This document shows positions 46,378 through 54,999 of a DNA stretch of 64,000 bases, in pieces. Location: assembly GCF_025499465.1 (NCBI RefSeq), contig NZ_JAIMCA010000002.1:372001-436000 (forward strand), in the 5' to 3' direction. The DNA is from Allobosea sp. BH3. GTDB taxonomy: Bacteria; Pseudomonadota; Alphaproteobacteria; Rhizobiales; Beijerinckiaceae. Both the position numbers and the translations under genes were made by a program. Position 1 is the stretch's first letter. Each line of letters begins with the position of its first letter. The notes under the pieces are model-generated. The model was not told where the DNA came from and did not search any database. It saw only the letters and a program-made list of their open reading frames with translations.

Positions 46378-47898
46378 ATGACCACCGCTCTCCCCACGGA
46401 CACGCTTGCTCTTCTCAAGCGCCTCGGCGTTTCGGAAGCCGCCTATGCCTCGGCCGGCCTCTCGGCCCGCTCGCCCATCACGGCTGAGACGGTCGTGACG
46501 CTGAAGGAGACGAGCCCGGCGGAAGCCGAAGCCGCCATCGGCCGCGCTCAGGCGGCCTTCCTGGCCTGGCGCAAGGTGCCGGCGCCGCGGCGCGGCGAGT
46601 TCGTTCGGCTGCTCGGCGAGGAGCTGCGCGCCGCTAAGACCGATCTCGGCCTGCTGGTGACGCTGGAAGCCGGCAAGATCGTCTCCGAGGGCCTCGGCGA
46701 GGTGCAGGAGATGATCGACATCTGCGATTTCGCGGTCGGTCTCTCGCGCCAGCTCTACGGGCTCACCATCGCGACCGAGCGCCCGAACCATCGCATGATG
46801 GAGACCTGGCACCCCCTCGGCGTCTGCGGCGTGATCTCGGCCTTCAACTTCCCGGTCGCGGTCTGGTCCTGGAATGCCGCGCTCGCCTTTGTCTGCGGCG
46901 ACAGCGTCGTCTGGAAGCCCTCCGAGAAGACCCCGCTGACCGCGCTCGCCGTGCAGGCCATCGTCGAGAAGACGATGAAGCGCTTCGGCCCCGAGGCCCC
47001 CGCCGGCCTCTCCGAGGTGCTGATCGGCGCCCGCGAGATCGGCGACATCCTCGTCTCCGACCACCGCGTCCCGGTCGTCTCGGCGACGGGCTCGACCCGC
47101 ATGGGCAAGGAAGTCGGCCAGAAGCTGGCGGCCCGCTTCGCCCGCGCCATCCTGGAGCTCGGCGGCAACAATGCCGCGATCGTGGCGCCCTCGGCCGATC
47201 TCGACATCGCGCTGCGCGGCATCGCCTTCGCGGCGATGGGCACCGCCGGCCAGCGCTGCACCACGCTGCGCCGCCTGATCGTCCATGAAAGCGTCTATGA
47301 CGCGCTCGTGCCGAAGCTGATCAAGGCCTACGGGTCGGTGAAGATCGGCGACCCGCGCGAGGCCGGCGTGCTGATCGGCCCGCTGGTCGACGAGGCGGCG
47401 TATCAGGGCATGCAGAAGGCGCTCGGTGAGGCCCGCGCCGAAGGCGGCAAGGTCCATGGCGGCGAGAAGGTCGATGTCGGCGCTGGCGGCTTCTATGTCC
47501 GTCCGGCCCTGGTCGAGATGCCGAAGCAGTGCGGCCCGGTCGAGCGCGAGACCTTCGCGCCGATCCTCTATGTGATGAAGTACAAGTCGCTGGACGAGGC
47601 GATCGCGATGCAGAACGCGGTCGGCGCTGGCCTCTCCTCCTCGATCTTCACGCTGAACATGCGCGAGGCGGAGATGTTCGTCTCGGACGAGGGCTCCGAT
47701 TGCGGCATCGCCAACGTGAATATTGGCCCCTCGGGCGCCGAGATCGGCGGAGCCTTCGGCGGCGAGAAGGAGACGGGCGGCGGCCGTGAGGCCGGCTCGG
47801 ACGCCTGGAAGGCCTATATGCGCCGCGCCACCAACACGCTGAACTACGGCACCACGCTGCCGCTGGCGCAGGGCGTCAGCTTCGACGTGGATGCGTGA
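46378..47898 (+). CDS. amaB: L-2-aminoadipate-6-semialdehyde / piperideine-6-carboxylate dehydrogenase (ALDH7 type)
   Basis: NAD-dependent aldehyde dehydrogenase of the antiquitin (ALDH7) group, 506 residues from ATG 46378 (MTTALPTD). Seen: ISAFNFPVAVWSWNAAL (about 160-176), ELGGNNAAIV with the general base Glu, catalytic Cys in TAGQRCTTLRR (about 298), and the ALDH7-specific FGGEKETGGGREAGSDAWK. These enzymes oxidise aminoadipate semialdehyde in lysine breakdown. The gene for glutaryl-CoA dehydrogenase follows, supporting that role. Confidence 0.9.
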   Translation: MTTALPTDTLALLKRLGVSEAAYASAGLSARSPITAETVVTLKETSPAEAEAAIGRAQAAFLAWRKVPAPRRGEFVRLLGEELRAAKTDLGLLVTLEAGKIVSEGLGEVQEMIDICDFAVGLSRQLYGLTIATERPNHRMMETWHPLGVCGVISAFNFPVAVWSWNAALAFVCGDSVVWKPSEKTPLTALAVQAIVEKTMKRFGPEAPAGLSEVLIGAREIGDILVSDHRVPVVSATGSTRMGKEVGQKLAARFARAILELGGNNAAIVAPSADLDIALRGIAFAAMGTAGQRCTTLRRLIVHESVYDALVPKLIKAYGSVKIGDPREAGVLIGPLVDEAAYQGMQKALGEARAEGGKVHGGEKVDVGAGGFYVRPALVEMPKQCGPVERETFAPILYVMKYKSLDEAIAMQNAVGAGLSSSIFTLNMREAEMFVSDEGSDCGIANVNIGPSGAEIGGAFGGEKETGGGREAGSDAWKAYMRRATNTLNYGTTLPLAQGVSFDVDA

Positions 47899-47917
47899 GG
47901 AAGACTGAAGACCCTAT

Positions 47918-48007
47918 CGTCATTGCGAGCGTCAGCGAAGCAATCCAGGAGCGGCAGAGCTCCACGTCCCCCTGGATTGCTTCGTTGCTTTGCGTCTCGC
48001 AATAACG
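47918..48007. repeat. Intergenic palindromic repeat, CGTCATTGCGAG class
   Basis: Left arm CGTCATTGCGAGCG...GAAGCAATCCAGG (47918-47949) and right arm CCTGGATTGCTTCG...GCAATAACG (up to 48007) form a long hairpin of about 90 bp. This class is widespread in rhizobial genomes to my knowledge. It lies between the dehydrogenase gene and gcdH in one direction, and ends 30 bp before the gcdH start. Confidence 0.85.
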
Positions 48008-48037
48008 GTTAACGACGAACAACGGGGAAACACGAAC

Positions 48038-49231
48038 ATGGCCGGCGACAAGCTCGCGCAGCTCACCTGGGACGATGCCTTCCTGCTCGACGAGCAGCTC
48101 AGCGAAGATGAGCGGCTGATCCGCGACACGGCCCGCGCCTATGCGCAGGAAAAGCTCGCTCCGCGCATCCATGACGCCTATCTCGACGAGAAGACCGACC
48201 GCTCGATCTTCAACGAGATGGGCGAGCTGGGCCTGCTCGGCGTCACCATCCCCGAGAAATACGGCTGCGCCGGCGCCAACTACGTCTCCTACGGGCTCGT
48301 CGCCCGCGAGGTGGAGCGCGTCGACTCCGGCTATCGCTCGATGATGAGCGTGCAGTCCTCGCTCGTGATGTACCCGATCTACGCCTATGGCAGCGAAGAG
48401 CAGCGCCAGAAGTATCTGCCGAAGCTCGCCACAGGCGAGTGGGTGGGCTGCTTCGGCCTGACCGAGCCGGACGCCGGCTCCGACCCCGGCGGCATGAAGA
48501 CCCGCGCCGAGAAGGTGGCCGACGGCTACAAGCTGACCGGCTCCAAGATCTGGATCTCGAACTCGCCGATCGCCGACGTCTTCGTCATCTGGGCGAAGTC
48601 AGTCGCCCATGACAACCAGATCCGCGGCTTCGTCCTCGAAAAGGGCATGAAGGGCCTTTCGGCGCCGAAGCTCGGCGGCAAACTCAGCTTGCGCGCCTCG
48701 ATCACGGGCGAGGTCGTCATGGACGGCGTCATCGTTCCCGAGGACGCCATTCTGCCGAACGTCTCGGGCCTGAAGGGCCCGTTCGGCTGCCTCAACCGCG
48801 CCCGTTACGGCATTTCCTGGGGCTCTATGGGTGCCGCGGAGGACTGCTTCCATCGTGCCCGCCAGTACGGGCTCGACCGCAAGCAGTTCAACAAGCCGCT
48901 CGCCCAGACGCAGCTCTACCAGAAGAAGCTCGCCGACATGCTGACCGAGATCACGCTCGGCCTGCAGGGCAGCCTGCGTGTCGGGCGCCTGCTCGATGAG
49001 GGCAAGATGGCACCGGAGATGATCTCTCTCGTCAAGCGCAACAATTGCGGCAAGGCGCTCGACATCGCCCGCCAGGCCCGCGACATGCACGGCGGCAACG
49101 GCATCCAGATCGAGTACCATGTGATGCGCCACGCCGCGAACCTCGAGACGGTGAACACCTATGAGGGCACGCATGACGTCCATGCTCTGATCCTCGGCCG
49201 GGCCATCACCGGCCTGCAGGCGTTCTTCTGA
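48038..49231 (+). CDS. gcdH: Glutaryl-CoA dehydrogenase
   Basis: FAD acyl-CoA dehydrogenase that both oxidises and decarboxylates glutaryl-CoA to crotonyl-CoA, the end of lysine and tryptophan breakdown. 397 residues from ATG 48038 (ACGGGGAA upstream). The glutaryl-binding Arg is in [15 protein letters not shown] (about 96-110); the catalytic base Glu is in [17 protein letters not shown] (about 372-388); FAD loop [14 protein letters not shown]. These features separate it from ordinary acyl-CoA dehydrogenases. It passes electrons to ETF. Confidence 0.95.
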   Translation: MAGDKLAQLTWDDAFLLDEQLSEDERLIRDTARAYAQEKLAPRIHDAYLDEKTDRSIFNEMGELGLLGVTIPEKYGCAGANYVSYGLVAREVERVDSGYRSMMSVQSSLVMYPIYAYGSEEQRQKYLPKLATGEWVGCFGLTEPDAGSDPGGMKTRAEKVADGYKLTGSKIWISNSPIADVFVIWAKSVAHDNQIRGFVLEKGMKGLSAPKLGGKLSLRASITGEVVMDGVIVPEDAILPNVSGLKGPFGCLNRARYGISWGSMGAAEDCFHRARQYGLDRKQFNKPLAQTQLYQKKLADMLTEITLGLQGSLRVGRLLDEGKMAPEMISLVKRNNCGKALDIARQARDMHGGNGIQIEYHVMRHAANLETVNTYEGTHDVHALILGRAITGLQAFF

Positions 49232-49244
49232 GCCCGATCCACAT

Positions 49245-49324
49245 CGTCATGCCCGGGCTTGACCCGGGCATCTCGTCCCGCGTGAACTTCCCCGGAGATG
49301 GTCGGGTCAAGCCCGACCATGACG
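49245..49324. repeat. Intergenic palindromic repeat, GTCATG...CATGAC class, copy 2
   Basis: Two hairpins, ATGCCCGGG-CTTGA-CCCGGGCAT and ATGGTCGGG-TCAAG-CCCGACCAT, bounded by CGTC and GACG. Same layout as 39286-39384 but with different stem bases that still pair, i.e. compensated changes. Lies between gcdH and the CoA-transferase gene. Confidence 0.85.
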
Positions 49325-49340
49325 CCGAGCCGAGCCCGCC

Positions 49341-50528
49341 ATGACCACCCCTCCCCTCGCCGGCCTGCGCGTCCTCGAACTGGCGCGCATCCTCGCAGGT
49401 CCCTGGATCGGCCAGCTTCTGGCCGATCTCGGCGCCGATGTCGTCAAGGTCGAGGCGCCGGAGGGCGACGACACCCGCAAATGGGGCCCGCCCTTCGTCG
49501 AGGGCGAAGATGGCGAGCATCTTTCGGCCGCCTATTTCCACTCGGCCAATCGCGGCAAGCGCTCGATCACGGCCGATTTCCGCACGCCCGAGGGACAGGC
49601 TCTGGTGCGACGGCTCGCGGCCCATGCCGACGTCGTCGTCGAGAACTTCAAGGTCGGCGGGCTGATCAAGTACGGGCTCGACGCCGCTTCGCTGCGCAAG
49701 GAGTTCCCGCGCCTGATCTATTGTTCGGTCACGGGCTTCGGGCAGGACGGGCCTTATGCGCCGCGCGCCGGCTATGACTTCCTGGTGCAGGGCATGGGCG
49801 GGCCGATGTCCGTCACCGGCGAGCCGGAAGGCGCGCCGATGAAGGCGGGCTATGCGGTGGCCGACATCTATACCGGGCTCTACGCCACGGTCGGCATCCT
49901 CTCGTCGCTGCGCCAGCGCGACGCGACGGGCCAAGGCGCCCATCTCGACATGGCGCTGCTGGATTCGCAGATCGCCGTTCTCGGCAACCAGGCGATGAAC
50001 TATCTCGTCGGGGGCCAGCCACCGCCGCGCCTCGGCAACGCGCATCCGAACATCGTGCCCTATGACGTGTTCCCAGTGGCCGACGGGCACATCATCATCG
50101 CCACGGGCAATGACGGGCAGTGGCAGAAGCTCTGCGCCGTTCTGGGCGATCCGGCGCTGGCGAGCGAACCCGACTATGTCGACAACCGGTCGCGGGTGAA
50201 GAACCGTGTCGCGCTGACGGCGAGGCTGCACCTGCTCTGCCAGCGTTATGCCAAGGTCGATCTGCTGGCCGGGCTGGAAAAGGTCGGCGTACCGGCCGGC
50301 CCGATCAACGACATCGGCGAGGTCTTCGCCGACCCGCAGGTGGTGGCGCGCGGCGTCCGCGTCGACCTGCCGAGCACGGCGGCGAAGGCGGGCTCCATCC
50401 CGACCGTCGCCTCACCCATCGTCATGGACGGCGTGCGGCAGGTGTCGCAGCGCCACAGCCCGCGCCTCGGCGAGCACGCCGAAGAGATTTTGAACGACCC
50501 GGCCTGGGGAGGGCCGCAGCATGGCTAA
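49341..50528 (+). CDS. CaiB/BaiF-type (class III) CoA transferase
   Basis: 395 residues. LAGLRVLELARILAGPWIGQ at the N-terminus, ADVVKVEAPEGDDTR, and the catalytic Asp in GAHLDMALLDSQIA (about 197-210). Class III enzymes move CoA between carboxylic acids. Next to gcdH the likely reaction is succinyl-CoA + glutarate to glutaryl-CoA (as for human SUGCT and bacterial GcdG); this is inferred from context. It overlaps the ThDP enzyme gene by 8 bp. Confidence 0.9.
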   Translation: MTTPPLAGLRVLELARILAGPWIGQLLADLGADVVKVEAPEGDDTRKWGPPFVEGEDGEHLSAAYFHSANRGKRSITADFRTPEGQALVRRLAAHADVVVENFKVGGLIKYGLDAASLRKEFPRLIYCSVTGFGQDGPYAPRAGYDFLVQGMGGPMSVTGEPEGAPMKAGYAVADIYTGLYATVGILSSLRQRDATGQGAHLDMALLDSQIAVLGNQAMNYLVGGQPPPRLGNAHPNIVPYDVFPVADGHIIIATGNDGQWQKLCAVLGDPALASEPDYVDNRSRVKNRVALTARLHLLCQRYAKVDLLAGLEKVGVPAGPINDIGEVFADPQVVARGVRVDLPSTAAKAGSIPTVASPIVMDGVRQVSQRHSPRLGEHAEEILNDPAWGGPQHG

Positions 50529-52197
50529 TCGCACCGGCGGACAGATCCTCGTCGACCAACTCATTCTTCATGGCGCCACCGACGCCTTCTGCGTGCCGGG
50601 CGAGAGCTATCTTGCCGTGCTCGATGCGCTGCACGACGCCTCGATGAAGGTCACCATCTGCCGGGCCGAAGGCGGCGCCTGCATGATGGCCGAGGCCGCG
50701 GGCAAGCTCACCGGCAAGCCCGGCATCTGCTTCGTGACGCGCGGCCCGGGCGCCACCAACGCCTCGCCGGGCATCCATATCGCCGACCAGGACTCGACCC
50801 CGCTCATCCTCTTCGTCGGCCAGATCGAGCGCGGCATGCGCGAGCGTGAGGCCTTCCAGGAGCTCGATTACCGCGCCGTCTTCGGCACCATGACGAAATG
50901 GGCGACCGAGATCGACGATGCCGCGCGCATCCCGGAGATCATCAGCCGCGCCTTCCATGTCGCGACCTCGGGCCGCCCCGGCCCTGTCGTGATCGCGCTG
51001 CCGGAGGAGATGCTGACCGAGCTGGCCGACGTTGCCGACGCCGAGCCCTATCAGGTCACCGAGCAGCATCCCTCGCCGGTGCAGATGGACGACCTCGCCA
51101 AGCGCTTCGCCACCGCCAAGTCGCCGATCGCGATTCTCGGCGGCTCGCGCTGGAGCCCGGAGACGATCGCGCAGTTCCAAGCCTTCGCCGAGCGCTTCGA
51201 CTTACCCGTAGCGGTTTCGTTCCGCCGGCAGATGCTGTTCCCGGCCGATCACCCGAACTTCGCCGGCGATCTCGGCATCGGCGTGAACCCGAAGCTGCTT
51301 GCCCGGATCAAGGAGAGCGATCTCGTCCTGGTCGTCGGCGGGCGCCTCTCGGAGATGCCGAGCCAGTCCTACACCCTGTTCGGCATCCCCAACCCGGGGC
51401 GGCCGCTGGTCCATGTCCATCCCGATCCGGAAGAGCTCGGCCGGGTCTATCGCCCGACGCTGGCGATCAACGCCTCCCCGGCCGGCTTCGCCGCCGCGCT
51501 GGCTACGATCGAACCGCCGAAGGCTCCGGCCTGGGCGGGCGCATCCGCTACGGCGCACGAAGCCTATATCGCCTGGAGCGAGCAGCCGGCTGCGGTGCCG
51601 GGCCAGTTCCATCCGGGCGAGATGGTGCGCTGGCTGCGCAGCCAGCTGCCGGACGACGCGATCATGTGCAACGGCGCCGGCAACTACGCCACCTGGGTTC
51701 ACCGCTTCCACCGCTTCAACAAGTTCGCGACGCAGCTCGCGCCGACCTCGGGCTCGATGGGCTATGGCGTGCCGGCTGCGATCGGCGCCAAGCGCATGTT
51801 CCCGGAGCGCACCGTCATCGCCTTCGCCGGCGATGGCTGCTTCCTGATGAACGGGCAGGATTTCGCGACCGCCGTGCAATACGATCTGCCGGTGATCGTG
51901 ATCGTGGTCGACAACGGCATGTACGGCACGATCCGCATGCATCAGGAGCGCGAATATCCCGGCCGCGTCTCGGCGACGACGCTGAAGAACCCGGATTTCG
52001 CGGCTTATGCCAAGGCCTTCGGCGGCCATGGCGAGCGTGTCGAGACGACGGCGGAGTTCGCGCCGGCCTTCGAGCGCGCGGTGAAGAGCGGCAAGCCCGC
52101 GATCATCCACTGCATGCTCGACCCCGAAGCGATCACCCCCGCGAAGTCCCTCTCGACGATCCGGGCCGAGGCGTTCGCAGCGCAGGGCAAGAAATAA
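50521..52197 (+). CDS. Thiamine-diphosphate-dependent enzyme (acetolactate synthase-like), substrate unknown
   Basis: 558 residues with the three-domain ThDP fold. The catalytic Glu is in TICRAEGGACMMAEAAGKLT (about 41-60); VTRGPGATNASPGIH is the PYR-domain loop; the FAD-like middle domain is about 185-330; the ThDP-binding motif runs from AGDGCFLMNGQDF (about 437) to VVDNGMYG. No small regulatory subunit is nearby, so classical acetolactate synthesis is doubtful. The start overlaps the CoA-transferase gene by 8 bp, implying a common pathway. A 2-oxoadipate or other 2-oxoacid decarboxylase is possible. Confidence 0.85.
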   Translation: MANRTGGQILVDQLILHGATDAFCVPGESYLAVLDALHDASMKVTICRAEGGACMMAEAAGKLTGKPGICFVTRGPGATNASPGIHIADQDSTPLILFVGQIERGMREREAFQELDYRAVFGTMTKWATEIDDAARIPEIISRAFHVATSGRPGPVVIALPEEMLTELADVADAEPYQVTEQHPSPVQMDDLAKRFATAKSPIAILGGSRWSPETIAQFQAFAERFDLPVAVSFRRQMLFPADHPNFAGDLGIGVNPKLLARIKESDLVLVVGGRLSEMPSQSYTLFGIPNPGRPLVHVHPDPEELGRVYRPTLAINASPAGFAAALATIEPPKAPAWAGASATAHEAYIAWSEQPAAVPGQFHPGEMVRWLRSQLPDDAIMCNGAGNYATWVHRFHRFNKFATQLAPTSGSMGYGVPAAIGAKRMFPERTVIAFAGDGCFLMNGQDFATAVQYDLPVIVIVVDNGMYGTIRMHQEREYPGRVSATTLKNPDFAAYAKAFGGHGERVETTAEFAPAFERAVKSGKPAIIHCMLDPEAITPAKSLSTIRAEAFAAQGKK

Positions 52198-52204
52198 GCC
52201 GGCA

Positions 52205-52762
52205 TCAGCGGCGGCCGAGCCCCACGCGGCTCAGGAGCCCGTCGCGCCAGACCAGCATGTGGACGGCCACCGCCGCCACATGCGCGACGCCAAGCGCGAT
52301 CAGCAGGTTGCCGACGCGGCCGTGCCAGAGCAGCATCGCCTTGTAGATTTGCGGGTCCGCTCCGACCGGATGCGGCACGGCGAACAGGCCGAAATAGAGC
52401 GTGGGGATCTGGATCGGGGCGGCGGCGGCCATGAGCAGCCCCGTGACGGGCAGCGCCAAAAGGCAGAGATAGAGGCCGGCATGGACAGTGCCGGCCGCGC
52501 CGCGCAGCCAAGGATTACGCTCGAAGGGCGGTGGCTGGCGCAAAGTGAGACGCAGGATGAGGCGCAGCACCACGAACAGCGCGATCGTCAGCCCCACCGA
52601 TTTGTGGCGCTGATAGAGATCGAAGCGCGAGAGCAGGTCGCGCGTCTCGTCGCGCATGGGACCGGCCACCCAGAACTGATACAGGACCAGCAGCAGGGTC
52701 AGCCAGTGCAGCACGACGCTGGCGGGGTGCCAGCGGCCGGGCGGCCCCGCCTGTGCGTTCAT
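52205..52762 (-). CDS. Cytochrome b561-family protein
   Basis: Membrane di-heme b-type cytochrome, 185 residues with four helices. The heme His are in VVLHWLTLLL (about 16-25), YQRHKSVGL (about 50-58), AGTVHAGLYLCL (about 89-100) and LWHGRVGN (about 144-151). Passes electrons from quinol to a periplasmic partner. It overlaps the upstream yceI-type gene by four bases (ATGA), a common pairing, and converges on the ThDP gene with only 7 bp between. Confidence 0.9.
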   Translation of the reverse strand: MNAQAGPPGRWHPASVVLHWLTLLLVLYQFWVAGPMRDETRDLLSRFDLYQRHKSVGLTIALFVVLRLILRLTLRQPPPFERNPWLRGAAGTVHAGLYLCLLALPVTGLLMAAAAPIQIPTLYFGLFAVPHPVGADPQIYKAMLLWHGRVGNLLIALGVAHVAAVAVHMLVWRDGLLSRVGLGRR

Positions 52763-53328
52763 CGGGTCAGGCGCCCCTTGATGACGATGTCGATCCTGTC
52801 GTCGACGATGTTCACCTCACGGCCGATCCCGTAGGCCGGGCGCAGGAAGCTGCCGAGGGCCTGGAAGGGCAGCGCCTCGCCGCTCTTCGCCCGGTCGATA
52901 TCGCCGTCCACGTTCGCCGTCACGACGAAGGGCTGCGTGATGCCCTTGATCGTCAGCTTGCCGCGAATGGCGAGGCTGCGCTCTGCGGTTCTCGACACGC
53001 TCTCGGAGACGAAGCTCGCCGCCGGAAAGCGGGCGGCATCGAGCATGCTCTCGCCCGCGATGAAACCGTCTATCATCGACGAGCCCGCCCTGATCGAACC
53101 CGTATCGAGCGTCACGCGGATGCGGCTTCGCTCCGGATGCTCAAAATCGATCGCGAAGCTGCCGTCATAGCGATCGAAGCGCCCGCTCGTGACGAGCGCT
53201 CCAAAACGGCGCCCGACGAAGCTAACCTCGGTCGAGGCCCTGTCGAAACGCCAGACCGTCTGGGCATCAGCCTGCCAGCCGATCAGGAGAGATGCGAAAG
53301 CGAAAGCGAGAGCGGCAATCCGCGTCAT
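52759..53328 (-). CDS. YceI-family periplasmic lipid-binding protein
   Basis: 189 residues from ATG 53328 (MTRIAALAFAFASLLIG), a signal peptide ending near residue 22 (ADAQ). The lipocalin-like barrel starts VWRFDRASTEVSFVGRRFG and includes GKLTIKGITQPFVV (about 125-138). Family members bind polyprenoids or amides. Overlaps the cytochrome b561 gene by four bases; the pair probably works in periplasmic electron transfer or isoprenoid handling. Confidence 0.9.
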   Translation of the reverse strand: MTRIAALAFAFASLLIGWQADAQTVWRFDRASTEVSFVGRRFGALVTSGRFDRYDGSFAIDFEHPERSRIRVTLDTGSIRAGSSMIDGFIAGESMLDAARFPAASFVSESVSRTAERSLAIRGKLTIKGITQPFVVTANVDGDIDRAKSGEALPFQALGSFLRPAYGIGREVNIVDDRIDIVIKGRLTR

Positions 53329-53572
53329 GGCGGCCCCTCCGAACCGAATTCGGGACAGCCCACGATCCGCCAGCTTGAAGGAAAAGCCATGGCGAAGCAG
53401 CACGAACACGGAAAGGTGATTCAGGTCACTGTGCAGGCCGGCGCAAGCGCCGATGCTCGTGAGCGGCGCAATATCCGGGCTCGCGAAAATTTCTTAACGA
53501 CATCCATGAACCCGGGCCGAACCTTTTGCGACCAATGCACGTTGTTAGACGTGGATGCGGAGGGTCGAGACG

Positions 53573-54079
53573 ATGGCACATGGGGCGCTGATGCGATTTG
53601 CGATCGTGGCGGCTATGGCCGTTTCGGCTGCACCGGCCGCCCAGGCCGCCGGGCTTTTCGACGAACTGGCGCGTGCGCTCTTCGGCGGCGGCAGGCAGCG
53701 CATCTATGCGACGCCGATCTACGAGTATGACGAGCCGCGGGCGCGCCCGGCCAAGCCGCGGGCGGAGGCTTCGACGAAGCCCAAGCCGCCGGTCGTCCAG
53801 CTCGATCCGCAGACCGACCAGGAATGGTATCTGAAGGACCCGACGCTGCGGCGCGGCGACATCGTCGTCACGGCCAGCGGCGTGATGGTCTATCAGGGCC
53901 GGGACAGCGACGCGATGCGTCCGGCCGATTTCGCGGCGCTGGGCGGCAGCGATTCCAAGGGCTGGAAACAGAAGCTGAACGAGGCGGCGGCCGGCGGCCG
54001 CAACGTCTTCGGCGTCGGGACGAATGTGGAGACGCCGGCCAAGGTCGCGCCCAAGCGCGTCGAGACGGCCAACCGCTGA
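53573..54079 (+). CDS. Secreted protein of unknown function
   Basis: 168 residues from ATG 53573, chosen for GGAGGG 9 bp upstream; an ATG at 53591 would also keep the signal peptide. Signal sequence FAIVAAMAVSAAPAAQA ends near residue 25. The Pro/Lys-rich linker (about 58-80) is followed by a folded-looking part (YLKDPTLRRGDIVVTASGVM, about 92-111) and DSDAMRPADF. I do not recognise a family; similar proteins occur in rhizobia as hypothetical exported proteins. Confidence 0.75.
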   Translation: MAHGALMRFAIVAAMAVSAAPAAQAAGLFDELARALFGGGRQRIYATPIYEYDEPRARPAKPRAEASTKPKPPVVQLDPQTDQEWYLKDPTLRRGDIVVTASGVMVYQGRDSDAMRPADFAALGGSDSKGWKQKLNEAAAGGRNVFGVGTNVETPAKVAPKRVETANR

Positions 54080-54153
54080 GCGCCTCGCGTCATGCGCGCC
54101 CTCGTGGCGAGCATGGCGCTGTGAACAGGGCTATCGACCAGCAAAGACGTGGA

Positions 54154-54173
54154 TGGTCGGGCAAGCCCGACCA
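54154..54173. repeat. Short hairpin TGGTCGGG-CAAG-CCCGACCA
   Basis: Perfect 8-bp stem with loop CAAG between convergent genes. Same sequence family as one half of the repeat at 49245-49324, so probably a decayed or half copy. Confidence 0.65.
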
Positions 54174-54186
54174 GGACGAACCGCCG

Positions 54187-54798
54187 CTAAGCCCGTCGTG
54201 TGATCTTGCCGTCGAAGGTCGAGCGGATGGCGCGGGCGAGCGCGATGGCCGCCCAGCCCTGGAAGATCAGCTCGATCGCGAAGAAGGTGCCGAGCACCCA
54301 GAGGCTCGAGCCCGGCCACTGCATCAGGATCATCCCGCCGAGCAACAGCGACAGCAGGCCCGAGAAGGCGATCCAGCCCCAATAGGGCAGCTGCCTGTTC
54401 TGAAAGGCGACAACGATGCGCAGCACGCCGGTCGCGACGAGCGCGGCGCCGGCCAGCAGGGTCAGCGAGGCCGTGGCCACCAGCGGATTGACGAAGGTGA
54501 GCACGCCCACTGCGACATAGAGGAGACCGATCAGGATATGGAAGAGCCGGCTCTTCCAGGCCTGATGGCGGAAGGCATCGATCAGCACGATGATGCCGCC
54601 GACGAAGATCATGGCACCGATCCAGAGCGCGCTGGCGATGCTCAGCATCGCCACGGCGCCCAGCCCCAGCACGCCGAGAACGACGAGTGCGATGCCCGCC
54701 GCCATCAGCCAGCCCCAGTTGCGCCGGAGCGGGATGAGATGGGAGCCCAGGGAGGGCGGAGCGGATGCCTGCGTGCTGGTTTCGGACGGTGTGCTCAT
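54187..54798 (-). CDS. HdeD-family membrane protein
   Basis: 203 residues with six hydrophobic helices in three repeated pairs. The first repeat (NWGWLMAAGIALVVLGVLGL, about 27-46), second (HILIGLLYVAVGVLTFVNPL) and third (GWIAFSGLLSLLLGGMILMQ) share the pattern GxxxxxxGxxxL typical of HdeD/DUF308. HdeD is linked to acid resistance in E. coli; the role here is unknown. Confidence 0.87.
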   Translation of the reverse strand: MSTPSETSTQASAPPSLGSHLIPLRRNWGWLMAAGIALVVLGVLGLGAVAMLSIASALWIGAMIFVGGIIVLIDAFRHQAWKSRLFHILIGLLYVAVGVLTFVNPLVATASLTLLAGAALVATGVLRIVVAFQNRQLPYWGWIAFSGLLSLLLGGMILMQWPGSSLWVLGTFFAIELIFQGWAAIALARAIRSTFDGKITRRA

Positions 54799-54935
54799 GA
54801 CGACCCACTCCGCGTTCAGGCAGCCGCGACAGCAGGGACCGCCTCGTTGGACTGCGCCGCATGAGAGACCCGCCGCGCTTTGCCGTCAATGACCTAACGC
54901 AAACCGCGCCGGAAACGACCTCAGACAGACCCAAC

Positions 54936-54979
54936 CCGTCATTCCGGGCTCTTCGCTGCGCGAAGCCCCGGAATGACGG
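54936..54979. repeat. Palindromic repeat CCGTCATTCCGGG...CCCCGGAATGACGG
   Basis: Arms CCGTCATTCCGGGCTCTTCG and CGAAGCCCCGGAATGACGG form one hairpin with one mismatch/bulge and a short G+C loop. It lies between the HdeD gene and the SDR gene, upstream of the first and downstream of the second, so it may end SDR transcription. Confidence 0.8.
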
Positions 54980-54999
54980 AGAGGTTCAGTCACAATAAT

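Noticed and set aside
46227-49325. CRISPR-like repeated palindromes
   Set aside because: The units are different single elements in separate gaps, not regularly spaced direct repeats, and no cas genes are present.
53389-53572. Small frame starting MAKQHEHGKVIQ between yceI and the 53573 gene
   Set aside because: A plausible start, but the frame runs on in a different reading frame into the next gene and becomes Arg-rich noise; not enough support for a gene.
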